Positions 17,761 through 26,276 of a DNA stretch of 64,000 nt are shown piece by piece; positions within the stretch are counted from its first letter, which is position 1, and each line of letters starts with the position of its first letter. The position numbers and the translations under genes are program-made. Origin of the DNA: Prosthecobacter vanneervenii (GTDB lineage: Bacteria; Verrucomicrobiota; Verrucomicrobiia; Verrucomicrobiales; Verrucomicrobiaceae); contig NZ_JACHIG010000002.1 in the NCBI RefSeq assembly GCF_014203095.1, positions 53,695 through 117,694 of the forward strand, read 5' to 3'. The notes under the pieces were generated by a model. The model was given only the letters and a program-made list of their open reading frames with translations, made no database searches and was not told where the DNA came from.

Positions 17761-18705
17761 ATGAAAGCATTCGTTTCCGTGCTGAGCCTCCTGCTGGTCC
17801 TCATGACCGCGCAGTCGGCCCGTGCCCAGGTCACGCCAGTGCCAGCGACGACTCCAGGTTACACGGAGGGCCCCATTTCCAGCATCACACTTCAGCCTGA
17901 TGGGAGTGTGGTCATGACCGTCATCGGCGTGACGGTGACGGTGCCAGTAGGTACGCCTGTGCGTTCTCCATCCCGCAGCTTGACCTTGCGCCAGCTGGCC
18001 TTGCGCACACGGCTGCCGGGACGTTCACAGCCTGGATTTATCGGAGGCACTGCACTGGTCAATGGGGTGGTGGATGTCGCTGCAGGCACCTTCACAGCCA
18101 CAGACATGGTTGTGGAACCTGCGGAAAATGTGCTCATCGGCGTGGTCACCCAGGCCTCGCCGTTGTGCATTCTAAACAGTGAGATCGTTCCCGGCACCGA
18201 TGCCCGCATACCCTTCAGCATGGTGAATCAGTTCGGCTTTGCCATCACGGCTCCGACGATACCGTTGGGTACGAATGCCGCTGCGGAAGGTTACTATGCC
18301 AGCGGCAAGTTCCAAACATTCCTTCTGGAGCTCACTGGGGATTTCCCCTTGGTGAACCCGAACTCTCAAATCAATATCATTCGTGCACAGTGCCGGGAGC
18401 GCGGCCCCAGCACGCAACGTGGGGATGAGGTGACCATGCGCGGCTTCTACCATGCTCGAAATGGTGGCCTGCCGGAAATTCAAATCTTCCGCGTGGATGG
18501 TCTTGTGGAGACGCTGCTCGGAAACGCCACCCCCATACCGGATGCCACTCTCCCCAAGTTTGGCGTGTGGAATTTCCGCATCGACACCCCTCTCACAGCC
18601 GCCCCCGTGCTCGGAACAGCTCCTGTTAAGCTGCGGGTGGTGATGGTCGCACCCGATGGCTCCCGTGCCTCCGCCGCCATCGAACCTGACCTCACACCCA
18701 ATTAG
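17761..18705 (+). CDS. Exported DUF5666-like protein, paralogue B
   Basis: The product is 314 residues with a signal peptide (SLLLVLMTAQSARAQ). It shares with the protein at 14439-15389, in the same order: EGPI, DGSVVMTVIGV, PGRSQPGF, then GGTAL, VEPAENVLIG, DARIP and EGYY. Hence a duplicated family. The first domain looks like DUF5666 (OB-like beta barrel). The last 130 residues form a second beta domain present in both. No catalytic residues seen. The two copies flank one PEP-CTERM gene and the repeat protein, as if a two-gene cassette had been duplicated. Confidence 0.75.
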   Translation: MKAFVSVLSLLLVLMTAQSARAQVTPVPATTPGYTEGPISSITLQPDGSVVMTVIGVTVTVPVGTPVRSPSRSLTLRQLALRTRLPGRSQPGFIGGTALVNGVVDVAAGTFTATDMVVEPAENVLIGVVTQASPLCILNSEIVPGTDARIPFSMVNQFGFAITAPTIPLGTNAAAEGYYASGKFQTFLLELTGDFPLVNPNSQINIIRAQCRERGPSTQRGDEVTMRGFYHARNGGLPEIQIFRVDGLVETLLGNATPIPDATLPKFGVWNFRIDTPLTAAPVLGTAPVKLRVVMVAPDGSRASAAIEPDLTPN

Positions 18706-18893
18706 CGCCCCGCTGCTGAGGCCCGGGAATGCGCGCACATGCCCCACACTTTTCCCCCTTTCCGAAATCTTCCTCCTTCGCCACGAAGAGGGAAGATCAA
18801 GAAAACCAAACCAAACCAAACAAAAAACCCTGATCAGTAGCACACAAACAACACGCCAATCGTCAGCTCACGCAATCACGCTCTTAAACTGAA

Positions 18894-20360
18894 ATGAAAT
18901 CAAAATATCAAACATCAGCGCGCAGCTTTGCCTGCTCGCTTCTCGCCATGGGCCTCACGGCCACGGTCTTCACGACCGCCAATGCCCAGCCTGTTAACTC
19001 GGTGATCTCCACTGGCGCCAATGTCGGCCTCCAGCGCTCGGGGCCCATCGATCCCATCAACGGCTTCCCACAGTGGTATCAGGATAAGACGGGCCTGGCT
19101 CTGGAACTGCTGACGCCCAAAAGCCTGGCTGAACTGACCGCCGGCTACGATGTACTCCTGCCCACGGACACCGTGTATCCCGAAGTCTTCCCCACCTCCT
19201 GGTTTGTGGAGCACTTCTACTACATGGCCCGTTGCATCATGAACGTCCCCGTCTCTGCGGGGGCTGGCGCTCAAACTGGCCGCTGCACGGTCAGCTGTGC
19301 TCAAGAAGCCAGCTTCGCCACCGGCGTCACCAAGCCGGGCGATCAGATCGCGTTCACCCGCATCCGCATCGACTGGCGCGGAGTACCCTATGATGGCGAC
19401 TACATCATCGAGACTCCCTATAGCACCACCACGTTCACCACCATCAAAGCTGGAGACCGCATCTTCAACACTGAGGATGTCGGACTGGCCCCAGCTCCGG
19501 CGGGATTCCAGCTTTCGCTCAACAGCAAAGTGGGCCCCTACCTCACGGCCTCGGCCACCCCTGGTGGTGCAGAGCTGCCTCCGGTCACCTTTGAAGGCCG
19601 CAGCTACCTGGCAGACCCGGTCGCTCTGACCAAGGTCACCGGCAGCCCCCTGGGTGCCAACCGCAACGCCTGCCGCATCTGGTATGTGGGGCCTCCGGTG
19701 AACAACGTCACGCCTGCTCCGGTCCTCCTCAGCGAATCCACAGACTTCAACCTCTTTGGCCGCGTCAAGACCGGTGCCATGCCCAGTTTGACACAGATCA
19801 TCCGCGCCTCCCGCACCTTCGTCTCGGCAGCACCGGGTGATCGTCGTGTGGACGTCTGCGCCATTGCGCCTAGCACGCTCGCCAGCCGCTTGCCCGGCGC
19901 CCCCGCCTCAACGGTGGCCCAGCCTACGCTGAATGTGTACTTCGCCCCTCCGGTGAATACGAACGGGGTCCTGAGCGCTCCGGCGGTTACGCCGGCGGTG
20001 ATGAACAGAAGTGGCACCCAGTACTCTTATCAGAGCGCCCAGTATGCCACACGTGCAGCCATGCCGACGGCTGTGACCGTTACCGATGGACAGGGCGGGG
20101 TCTTCACCCTTCCGGTGACTGACAACATCGTCCTCGCATCCTGCGTGTACAACTACACGACGAAGGTGCTGACCGTGAATGCAAACTCCACCGACAACGG
20201 TGCACTGCTCACCATCAACACCGTTGACGGTCCGCTGACGACCACCAAGTCGGGCTTCAACTACACCACGGGAGTGCTTCCCTTTGCTCCGTGCGATGTG
20301 ATCGTGACCTCCAACCAGGGCGGCATCAATACCATCGAAACTGCCACCACCAAGAAGTAA
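18894..20360 (+). CDS. Large exported protein of unknown function
   Basis: The product is 488 residues with a signal peptide ending near ANA. The early part contains GPIDPINGFPQWYQDKTGL and then IAFTRIRIDWRGVPYDGDY. From memory this order (GPxDPxNGFPxWYxD then xFxRIRIR) occurs in exported proteins of several phyla, but I cannot name a domain entry. Later residues look like beta-sandwich or Ig-like segments (residues about 330-480), ending TIETATTKK without a sorting signal. Several cysteines (about 112-145) could form disulfides. A 188-bp spacer and its own upstream AT-rich patch suggest it may have a separate promoter. Confidence 0.7.
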   Translation: MKSKYQTSARSFACSLLAMGLTATVFTTANAQPVNSVISTGANVGLQRSGPIDPINGFPQWYQDKTGLALELLTPKSLAELTAGYDVLLPTDTVYPEVFPTSWFVEHFYYMARCIMNVPVSAGAGAQTGRCTVSCAQEASFATGVTKPGDQIAFTRIRIDWRGVPYDGDYIIETPYSTTTFTTIKAGDRIFNTEDVGLAPAPAGFQLSLNSKVGPYLTASATPGGAELPPVTFEGRSYLADPVALTKVTGSPLGANRNACRIWYVGPPVNNVTPAPVLLSESTDFNLFGRVKTGAMPSLTQIIRASRTFVSAAPGDRRVDVCAIAPSTLASRLPGAPASTVAQPTLNVYFAPPVNTNGVLSAPAVTPAVMNRSGTQYSYQSAQYATRAAMPTAVTVTDGQGGVFTLPVTDNIVLASCVYNYTTKVLTVNANSTDNGALLTINTVDGPLTTTKSGFNYTTGVLPFAPCDVIVTSNQGGINTIETATTKK

Positions 20361-20377
20361 CCCCGTCCTGTAAAATC

Positions 20378-20402
20378 GCGGGGGGGCGTCATGCCCCCCC
20401 GC
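20378..20402 (+). terminator. Perfect GC hairpin after the 488-aa gene
   Basis: Ten-base arms GCGGGGGGGC (20378-20387) and GCCCCCCCGC (20393-20402) flank a 5-nt loop, 18 bp after the stop codon. No long T tract follows, so it may be a weak terminator or an mRNA 3' stabiliser rather than a classical intrinsic terminator. Confidence 0.6.
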
Positions 20403-20433
20403 CAACAGCAGTCTTTACAATTGTTTCATTGCA

Positions 20434-21156
20434 ATGTTCCACCGATTCTCCGCCCCGCTTTTTGCCGCATTGGCGGCCGGCGCCTTGCATGCCCAGGAGA
20501 CGGAACAGCCATCGTTTGAGCCCAAGCCACTGGCAGGCTACCAGGCACTCTGGACGCGCTCCCTCTTCACCACGCATGAGGTCAAACCTAACGTGCCCAC
20601 GGTCGAAAACGCCGACTGGGCAGCCAATCTGCAGCTTTCTGGCTGGTCAGAGGTGGACGGGCAGCTTTACGTTTACCTGTATCGCACGGACACCACGCAG
20701 ACCTTTATCGTCAAACAAAATGAGCCCGCTGAGGCTGGGGTGATGCAGGTCGTGGAAATGGAGAATGCCGAATCTATTGTCGATGCCCGTGTGCGCGTGC
20801 AACTCAACGGGCAGGGGGCCTGGATCGCTCAGCAGAAGGAATCCGAGGTCCCGCAGCCCCCGCAGTCTTCGCCACAGCAGCCTGCTGCTCAGCAAGCCGT
20901 GGCAGGGGTGCAGGCACCTACCTCTGTGGACTCCCGCGCCGCACTTCTGCGCCCCGGAGTCGTCTTGGACGCCGGAGCCACTTTCGAAAACAGCCTGGCA
21001 AAGCCCGGTACAACGCCCTCAGCCATGGAGTCCACCACTGCCGCACAAACCAGAAATTCAGAAGACGAAAGCCGATCCAATGCGGCGGTGCTGCTGCGGC
21101 TGCGGGAACGCCACGAGCATCTTTACCGCATGTTTCCGCGGCAGGGAGGGCCGTGA
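20434..21156 (+). CDS. Exported GspC/PilP-like protein
   Basis: The product is 240 residues with a signal peptide (APLFAALAAGALHA). Residues about 35-130 contain LWTRSLF, then LQLSGWSEVDGQLYVYL and VVEMENAESIV. This matches the outline of the HR domain of GspC/PilP: a short RplF-like motif, then a small beta domain that docks on a secretin N0 domain. A Pro/Gln-rich linker (about 135-155) and a helical tail follow. The GspC reading is inference from pattern only. It would fit the orphan secretin at 3.9 kb. Otherwise an unrecognised exported protein closing the plus-strand block. Confidence 0.55.
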   Translation: MFHRFSAPLFAALAAGALHAQETEQPSFEPKPLAGYQALWTRSLFTTHEVKPNVPTVENADWAANLQLSGWSEVDGQLYVYLYRTDTTQTFIVKQNEPAEAGVMQVVEMENAESIVDARVRVQLNGQGAWIAQQKESEVPQPPQSSPQQPAAQQAVAGVQAPTSVDSRAALLRPGVVLDAGATFENSLAKPGTTPSAMESTTAAQTRNSEDESRSNAAVLLRLRERHEHLYRMFPRQGGP

Positions 21157-21257
21157 GAAAAATGCTTTCCCTCCATCGGATAGGGTGAGTGATTTGGGAT
21201 AACCCATCAAGCTCTTGGCATGGATCGAACAGGCGATGCCTAGTTAGGAACTACAAA

Positions 21258-21446
21258 ATGAATGAACGAGAGCAAGACGAAAATCGGATTCAAAAGCTGG
21301 TGGTCGAGGGAGCTTGTTATCCGATGGCCATGATGCTCTGGCAGCATTTGCTGCCGGATAGCGCAAAAGTTGCAGCTTCAGGCTTGTATGGAAGCCCCCT
21401 CTCATTTTCCAGCCTTGAAGAACGTGAGGGTGATGCTGATCCTTAG
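21258..21446 (+). CDS. Possible small protein, unknown
   Basis: A 62-residue frame starts at the ATG at 21258 (MNEREQDENRIQKLVVEGA...). It begins with a charged stretch, then a hydrophobic middle (CYPMAMMLWQHLL). No strong ribosome binding site or recognised family. It is the only plus-strand small frame between the export block and the peroxidase/HExxH pair, so it is listed as a weak candidate. Confidence 0.25.
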   Translation: MNEREQDENRIQKLVVEGACYPMAMMLWQHLLPDSAKVAASGLYGSPLSFSSLEEREGDADP

Positions 21447-21523
21447 AGGATTGCACCTTCTAGTGATTCATAAGCCAATCACAGGGCCCCGAAAAAAGAG
21501 GTCGAAAATTTGCCTTCATCCTG

Positions 21524-21787
21524 TCAACGCAATGGGACCACCACCACCGCTTTCAGGGGGACTGTAAATGAAGCCGGCTTCTTGAAGAAGCGCTCATGGC
21601 CCCAGTGAAAGTCAATTGGCGGAAGCGCTATGGCATTGGGGGCACCCTCGATATAGAGCAATCTGTAACATGATGGATGACGCAGATCATGTCGGCATGT
21701 GTTCGTGATAACTTGACCGGGCAGTTCCACGCACATGGAGTTCTGGGAAAACAGCAGTTTTTTTCGACCATACAAACTCCATGCCAT
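21524..21787 (-). CDS. Possible small protein or gene fragment
   Basis: This 87-residue minus-strand frame has protein-like composition (MCVELPGQVITNTC, then LYIEGAPNAIALPPIDF). There is no ribosome binding site, neighbour or recognised family. It could be the 3' remnant of a larger gene whose upstream part is lost. Confidence 0.25.
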   Translation of the reverse strand: MAWSLYGRKKLLFSQNSMCVELPGQVITNTCRHDLRHPSCYRLLYIEGAPNAIALPPIDFHWGHERFFKKPASFTVPLKAVVVVPLR

Positions 21788-22264
21788 GAGTAAAAGCGTC
21801 TTGATCGTTTCAGGAGGTTTCCGGTTGTTACCTGTAGCTCAGGAAGAGACATGCGCATGATGTTGATGGCTGTTGTTTTGGTAGAGCCGGAGTGGTAGAA
21901 CAACAGGCTGAAGAACCTCTTAGCCGACCAAGGTCCAGACAACGCGATGCGCAATGAACTGGTGGAGGGAAAGTGGTGGCCGGCGCACAAACGCGAAGCA
22001 TTCGCGCATCTGGAACGCAAGCTCAGGCTGCCGCAGCGCCAGCACCTATGCAGCAGACGGGGCCGCTGAGGTAACAACACACAGCACCACAAACATCAGG
22101 AAGTTTGGAAGCAGCTTCACCCATTCTCTGCCTGATGAGCTGCTCCATTGAGGATGCACCTCATGTGAGCTGAGGCTGGAACGAATGCCCTCTCTCTCAA
22201 ATGCTTTGTAGTAACCCAATCAACATATTGTTAGATAATATAAATTTAATAACAATGATATTCT

Positions 22265-23644
22265 ATGGTATACATTTTCAGAACAGTTGTATTGAGTGCG
22301 CTTGTAGTAACTGGGTTGCCAACCCTGGCCCCGGCGGAACGACCCATGCCGAAAAATGAAATCGGTTTCTTTCGTGACTGGCTCAAACGAAACAGTGGGA
22401 AGCACATTGCCAAACAGTCCCCTGTGACAAATGAGCAGAGCCTGGGAGCCACCCTGTACTCTGACAAGAACCTCTCGCTGCTCCGCAATCAATCCTGCGC
22501 TTCATGCCACAGTCTGCAGCCTGCCAAAGACCACATCACACATGAGCCCTTGGGCGCGGCCGGATTTGTGGACCCCGCCAATGTGGAGCTCCTGACCCCT
22601 GTGTCCAAAGGATCGGTGCCAGGCAGGTTTGGCGGACTTAACGCCCCTGCATCCGGTTATGCTGCCTTCAGCCCTGCGTTTCAGTGGGACGGCACCCAGG
22701 GACTGTTCTTCGGCGGACAGTTCTGGGATGGTCGCGCACCGGACCTCAAGACCCAGGCTGGAATGCCCTTTCTCAATCCTGTGGAAATGGCCATGCCTAG
22801 CCAGTGGGCCGTCGTCTCGCGCCTGAAAGGCAACCCCTACTACCGGCGTGCGTTTGCCACGCTCTACAAATTAGATCTGGACTCAATACCCGAGCGGGAG
22901 GGAGCTGCAGCGTCTGCCCAGGCACCTGCAGGTGTGGCGGCCGTGTTTGCAGCCCTCACGCATGCGATCGCCGAGTTTGAAAAGAGCCGTCTGTTTAACC
23001 GCTTCACCTCCAAGTTCGACTTCTATCTTGCCGGCAGGATAGAGCTGGCACCGCAGGAGGTCCGTGGGCTGAACCTCTTTACCGGCAAGGCCAAGTGCGC
23101 GGGCTGCCACGTTTCAAACCCGACCGTCGCCACCGATGGCACGCCGTTCCCGCCTCTGTTCACCGACTTTTCTTATGACAATATCGGCGCGCCAAGAAAT
23201 ACCCGCATTCCTGGAAACCCGGAGCCAAACCTTGGCCTCGGCGGGCGTGCGGACGTCGCTGACATCACCTTTGGTGGTGAGGTGGGAAAGCACAAGGTCA
23301 TGTCCCTGAGAAACATCGCCGTCACCGCTCCGTACGGGCATAATGGTGTCTTCACCACCTTGGAGCAGATTGTGCACTTCTACAATACCCGGGACGTGCT
23401 CGGCCGGGTGGCGTCCAATCAGGCAGCAGGTTTTGGCACCGCAGGGTGGCCCGCACCCGAAGTCCCAGCCAACGTAAACGATGTCGAACTGGGAGCCCTC
23501 GGTCTCACGGACCAGGAGGAGGCAGATGTTGTGTCCTTCCTGAAGACCCTGACAGACGATTACCCGACCTGGGGCAAAGATCCCAAGATACCTGCCGGGA
23601 CACCGTCTCCCTTTGCAGCCACGCCCTTTCCTCCGATGCCCTAG
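22265..23644 (+). CDS. Di-heme cytochrome c peroxidase (MauG/CCP family)
   Basis: The product is 459 residues with a signal peptide (LSALVVTGLPTLAPA). Heme c sites are C78-x-x-C81-H82 (CASCH) and C278-x-x-C281-H282 (CAGCH). Family landmarks are visible: FWDGRA between the hemes, and KVMSLRNIAVTAPYGHNG, then TLEQIVHFYNTRD near the end. It is closer to the canonical family size than the 722-aa relative at 7.2 kb. The following gene, 57 bp downstream, is an HExxH-domain protein. MauG itself modifies a protein substrate, so this enzyme may act on a peptide or protein and not only on H2O2 (inference). Confidence 0.93.
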   Translation: MVYIFRTVVLSALVVTGLPTLAPAERPMPKNEIGFFRDWLKRNSGKHIAKQSPVTNEQSLGATLYSDKNLSLLRNQSCASCHSLQPAKDHITHEPLGAAGFVDPANVELLTPVSKGSVPGRFGGLNAPASGYAAFSPAFQWDGTQGLFFGGQFWDGRAPDLKTQAGMPFLNPVEMAMPSQWAVVSRLKGNPYYRRAFATLYKLDLDSIPEREGAAASAQAPAGVAAVFAALTHAIAEFEKSRLFNRFTSKFDFYLAGRIELAPQEVRGLNLFTGKAKCAGCHVSNPTVATDGTPFPPLFTDFSYDNIGAPRNTRIPGNPEPNLGLGGRADVADITFGGEVGKHKVMSLRNIAVTAPYGHNGVFTTLEQIVHFYNTRDVLGRVASNQAAGFGTAGWPAPEVPANVNDVELGALGLTDQEEADVVSFLKTLTDDYPTWGKDPKIPAGTPSPFAATPFPPMP

Positions 23645-23701
23645 AGAGCGCACGTTCAGCGCCCCCCACCCAAAACAAAACAGCAGAAGGTAATTTACTC
23701 T

Positions 23702-24718
23702 ATGAGCATGGTCGCAGGCAGTCCCTATGTTTCGATGATTTCCAAACCGTCCCAAGGCGTGGACGAGACGTGGTTCAGCGCCGTGCCATCTGCCGGAAAA
23801 ACGCGGGAGCTGGCCACGGCCTTCAGACAGTTCTGGCAGCACCAGGCCAGGATGGCGCTGGAGGCCGCTGCTGAAGGCGTGGGGCGGAGTCTTCCCCAGC
23901 TGATGGAGCGTGTGGCCCAGCTGGATACCCGGCGAAGAATTTCGCCCAAGATGTTTGCGCGGCTTGCCACACTGATGGAAGCGATGTCTTTTGAGGACGG
24001 GTATGGCGTCTTTGACACCCTCCAGGCCTGGTCTGGTGACAAGCCGGAAGACTGGTGCCACGATGAGCTCCCGGTGGAGTCCGTGGCCTCCCACGCCTGG
24101 GAGGCATCTTTGCTTCGAGAAATCCGCAACACCCAGGTGGCCGGCGTGGCACCGCTGGAGTTTTTCCCCCTTCTGGAGGCAGACCTGACTCCGCATCAGA
24201 ATGCTTTGACACAGGCACTCGATTTCATCCGGCAGGTTGATCAAGACATGCATGACGAAATTCGGACTCATGTGGGCCTGATCAAGCTCTTTGACGGTTC
24301 CGGCATTGAAGGACTGAGCTCTCCGAAGGCCTTTGGGGCCATCTGGTTGAAGGTGCCTGCTCCGGAAAAGGCACTCGCCTGGTTTCTGGAGCACCTGGTG
24401 CATGAATGCTCTCACCTGCACCTCAATGCGCTGATGGCTTTCGACCCTCTGCTAACCAACCCCAATGAGATCAATCGCTCGCCGTTGCGACCAGATCCGC
24501 GTCCGATGTTTCAGGTGCTGCACGCCACCTTTGTGCTTTTCCGAAACCGGCGTGTGCATGCGCGGTTGCATGCCAGGTATCCAGACCTCGGTCTAGGGGC
24601 TGAAACGGAGGAATTTGCCATGCAGTTTGAATCGGGGGTGGCCATTTTGAATGAGTACATGAAACCCACGCCCTTAGGCCAGAAACTGCTCGACTCCATG
24701 ATTTCAGACGGTGTGTAG
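23702..24718 (+). CDS. HExxH-domain protein (peptide beta-hydroxylase-like)
   Basis: The product is 338 residues, cytosolic, with no signal peptide; AGAAGG lies about 10 nt before the ATG. Residues 234-238 are HECSH, preceded by LAWFLEHLV. They are followed by LRPDPRPMFQVLHATFVLFR-like sequence and a late EEFAMQFESG. This order (HExxH, then an RPDPRP loop and a helix with LH) is what I know from the HEXXH-motif domain family, now assigned to alpha-ketoglutarate-dependent peptide beta-hydroxylases of RiPP pathways. The match is by motif, not by search. No radical SAM, transporter or obvious precursor lies adjacent; the upstream gene is a di-heme peroxidase. Confidence 0.75.
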   Translation: MSMVAGSPYVSMISKPSQGVDETWFSAVPSAGKTRELATAFRQFWQHQARMALEAAAEGVGRSLPQLMERVAQLDTRRRISPKMFARLATLMEAMSFEDGYGVFDTLQAWSGDKPEDWCHDELPVESVASHAWEASLLREIRNTQVAGVAPLEFFPLLEADLTPHQNALTQALDFIRQVDQDMHDEIRTHVGLIKLFDGSGIEGLSSPKAFGAIWLKVPAPEKALAWFLEHLVHECSHLHLNALMAFDPLLTNPNEINRSPLRPDPRPMFQVLHATFVLFRNRRVHARLHARYPDLGLGAETEEFAMQFESGVAILNEYMKPTPLGQKLLDSMISDGV

Positions 24719-24925
24719 CTGGCAGACACGGGCAGTGGCGGAAACGATGGCGTTTTTCTGAGAATGCCATCGCTTCCATACCATGGTAAGGCAGGCGCTG
24801 GTCACCCTGCCGACCTTTTCAGCCGGCATTTTTAGCAGACCGTGCTCAATGCAGCAGACTTGATGCAGGTCTTTTTGCTGATGGTAAATTGATGCACGGC
24901 AACAGTCCTCGCGCACAAGTTCAAA

Positions 24926-25159
24926 TTAGATGAGCCTTTTTTTGAAAGGCATTCCCTGGGCCAATTGCGCAAACAATTCATACTCATGCGCGCTCAATGA
25001 GTCATGAAGCTTTTCACTTTGATAATAAACTATGCAGTCATTCAAGCTTTGCATCACCTCAAGGGAAAGGTGCATTCGACCATCAATCACTGTGTGTGTG
25101 GCGTTTGCAATCTCATCGCTTGAGCAAGTTGTGGTGACGATACTTCGTGGCGCCGTCAC
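24926..25159 (-). pseudogene. Truncated NarL/FixJ response regulator
   Basis: A 77-residue frame. SSDEIANATHTVIDGRMHLS matches the last receiver helix and linker of NarL-type regulators (the usual form is DELxxAIxxVxxGxxYLS). LHDSLSAHEYELFAQLAQGM then matches the start of the LuxR helix-turn-helix (LSxREREVLxLLAQG). The frame stops right after, before the recognition helix, and lacks the phospho-acceptor half. It is therefore a remnant, at the left edge of the accessory island. Confidence 0.6.
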
Positions 25160-25182
25160 GAAGCACTCGATCCAACCAGTAG

Positions 25183-25347
25183 GATGAAGAGGGGAGTCAA
25201 ATCGAGTTCCGCGCTGAACTCTCCGGCCTGGAGAAGATCACCCGCTGGGTGCTTAGCTGGGGTAGCAAGGCCCAGGTGTTGGGACCACCGGAGCTCAAGA
25301 CGCGGGTGCAGAAAGAGCTGAAGGCGATGGTGGGAGCCTGTGGGTAA
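25183..25347 (+). pseudogene. C-terminal remnant of a WYL-domain regulator
   Basis: After an in-frame stop at 25180-25182, 54 codons read like the C-terminal end of WYL transcription factors: FRAELSGLEKITRWVLSWG, then AQVLGPPELKTRVQKEL. The family form is FxVxGLxEIxRWVLxxGxxAxVLxPPEL. The DNA-binding and WYL parts are missing upstream, where only the opposing regulator remnant is found. WYL regulators often sit in phage-defence or mobile islands, so this scar marks a rearranged boundary. Confidence 0.65.
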
Positions 25348-25421
25348 AGCCTGCCAGCTGCATTCCAGCTGCTGCTGCGAGTCAAATAGATCAACGCAAG
25401 CCAGTTTAGCAGTGATAGCTA

Positions 25422-25467
25422 AAAGAAAGAGGTCCGGCATCAGCCGAACCACTTTCCAATCTTTCTT
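25422..25467 (-). terminator. Hairpin after the DUF932 gene
   Basis: Outer arms AAGAAAGA/TCTTTCTT and inner arms GGTCCGGC/GCCGAACC (one mismatch) form a two-part stem just past the stop codon of the minus-strand gene at 25470. It is a likely intrinsic terminator for the end of the island operon. Confidence 0.6.
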
Positions 25468-25469
25468 CT

Positions 25470-26246
25470 TCAAGCGGCTAGCCCGACATGAGTGTCGAGT
25501 AGGCCGTGAAGCGCCTCAGTGCGCTTGGGCAATTCTGCCAGGCTGCCCTCCTTCAGAGCTTCCGTAAAGGCATTGAACAGGCTCCAGACGTTTCGGCTTT
25601 CGAAGGCTGCATGCCGAGGCTCGCGCCATTCCTGCAGCACGGGCGGGATGAGGCGGTTGCTGCACACGCCCACATCGGTGGCTCGGATGACGAGATCGTG
25701 GGCCTGCGTATCGCTGATCTCTGCCTCTTTATAGGCGGCGATGCGTTTGTCCTGGTCGTGCCACTTGGCCAACAGCTGTCCGATGGAACGGGATACCAGT
25801 TGAGGGAGGTCACGGTTGATAAACCGGGTGTGTTTGCGCCCGAATTTGATCTCGCCGCTGAACGACAAATTATCACAAACCAGAACCGCAGCTCCGGCGA
25901 CGATGCCGGCGGGGAAGGTCTTGTCGTGGCTGTTGCGCAGGCCGAGCACCCAGCAGTAGTCGTCGCTGGCCTTCTGAGCGTGGACTTCCATGAGCCCGAA
26001 GTAGCGCTGACCTTCGTGGGACAGCGAATGGGCCTGGGTGCCGATGCGCAGATTGGTGGTGGCCAGGGCTTTTTGCACGGTGGTGATGAGCTGATGGTGC
26101 GGAATGGGACACCAGCTTGTGGTGGAGCGCGGTGTGCGGACTTTGCCGACTTCCGAAAGATCCACGCTGTGTGCACCGCAGTGAAGAATGAGGTTGGGAT
26201 GCCTGGGGGTGGTTATTGGGGACTGAGGTTCAAGATTTGCGATCAT
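25470..26246 (-). CDS. DUF932 (phage/plasmid-like) protein
   Basis: The product is 258 residues. Landmarks of the DUF932 family are present: an early VPHHQLITTVQKAL-type segment (here PIPHHQLITTV), FGLMEVHAQ, then LGLRNSHDKTFPAGIVAGA and VCDNLSFSGE. It ends with FNAFTEALKEG. These proteins are carried by plasmids, phages and integrated elements; their biochemical role is unsettled. The gene is the last of the island's minus-strand series and follows a 64-residue gene by 30 bp. No catalytic motif stands out. Confidence 0.85.
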   Translation of the reverse strand: MIANLEPQSPITTPRHPNLILHCGAHSVDLSEVGKVRTPRSTTSWCPIPHHQLITTVQKALATTNLRIGTQAHSLSHEGQRYFGLMEVHAQKASDDYCWVLGLRNSHDKTFPAGIVAGAAVLVCDNLSFSGEIKFGRKHTRFINRDLPQLVSRSIGQLLAKWHDQDKRIAAYKEAEISDTQAHDLVIRATDVGVCSNRLIPPVLQEWREPRHAAFESRNVWSLFNAFTEALKEGSLAELPKRTEALHGLLDTHVGLAA

Positions 26247-26276
26247 GGTGATGAAATGGGTTTGATGTTGAGAGCG

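Larger units (their letters stand above)
21157..22264. other. Gene-poor stretch, possibly decayed
   Basis: This 1.1-kb stretch holds only short, unconvincing frames on both strands. A plus-strand frame after the stop at about 21896 contains LADQGPDNAMRNELVEGK and reads like real protein, but it has no start and ends after about 55 residues. Together with the frames at 21258 and 21787 this looks like fragments of former genes. The last 60 bp before 22265 are AT-rich and probably hold the promoter of the second peroxidase. Confidence 0.45.

Noticed and set aside
24745-24772. Hairpin CGATGGC/GCCATCG after the HExxH gene
   Set aside because: Only 7 bp with a 14-nt loop and no T tract; too weak to call a terminator.
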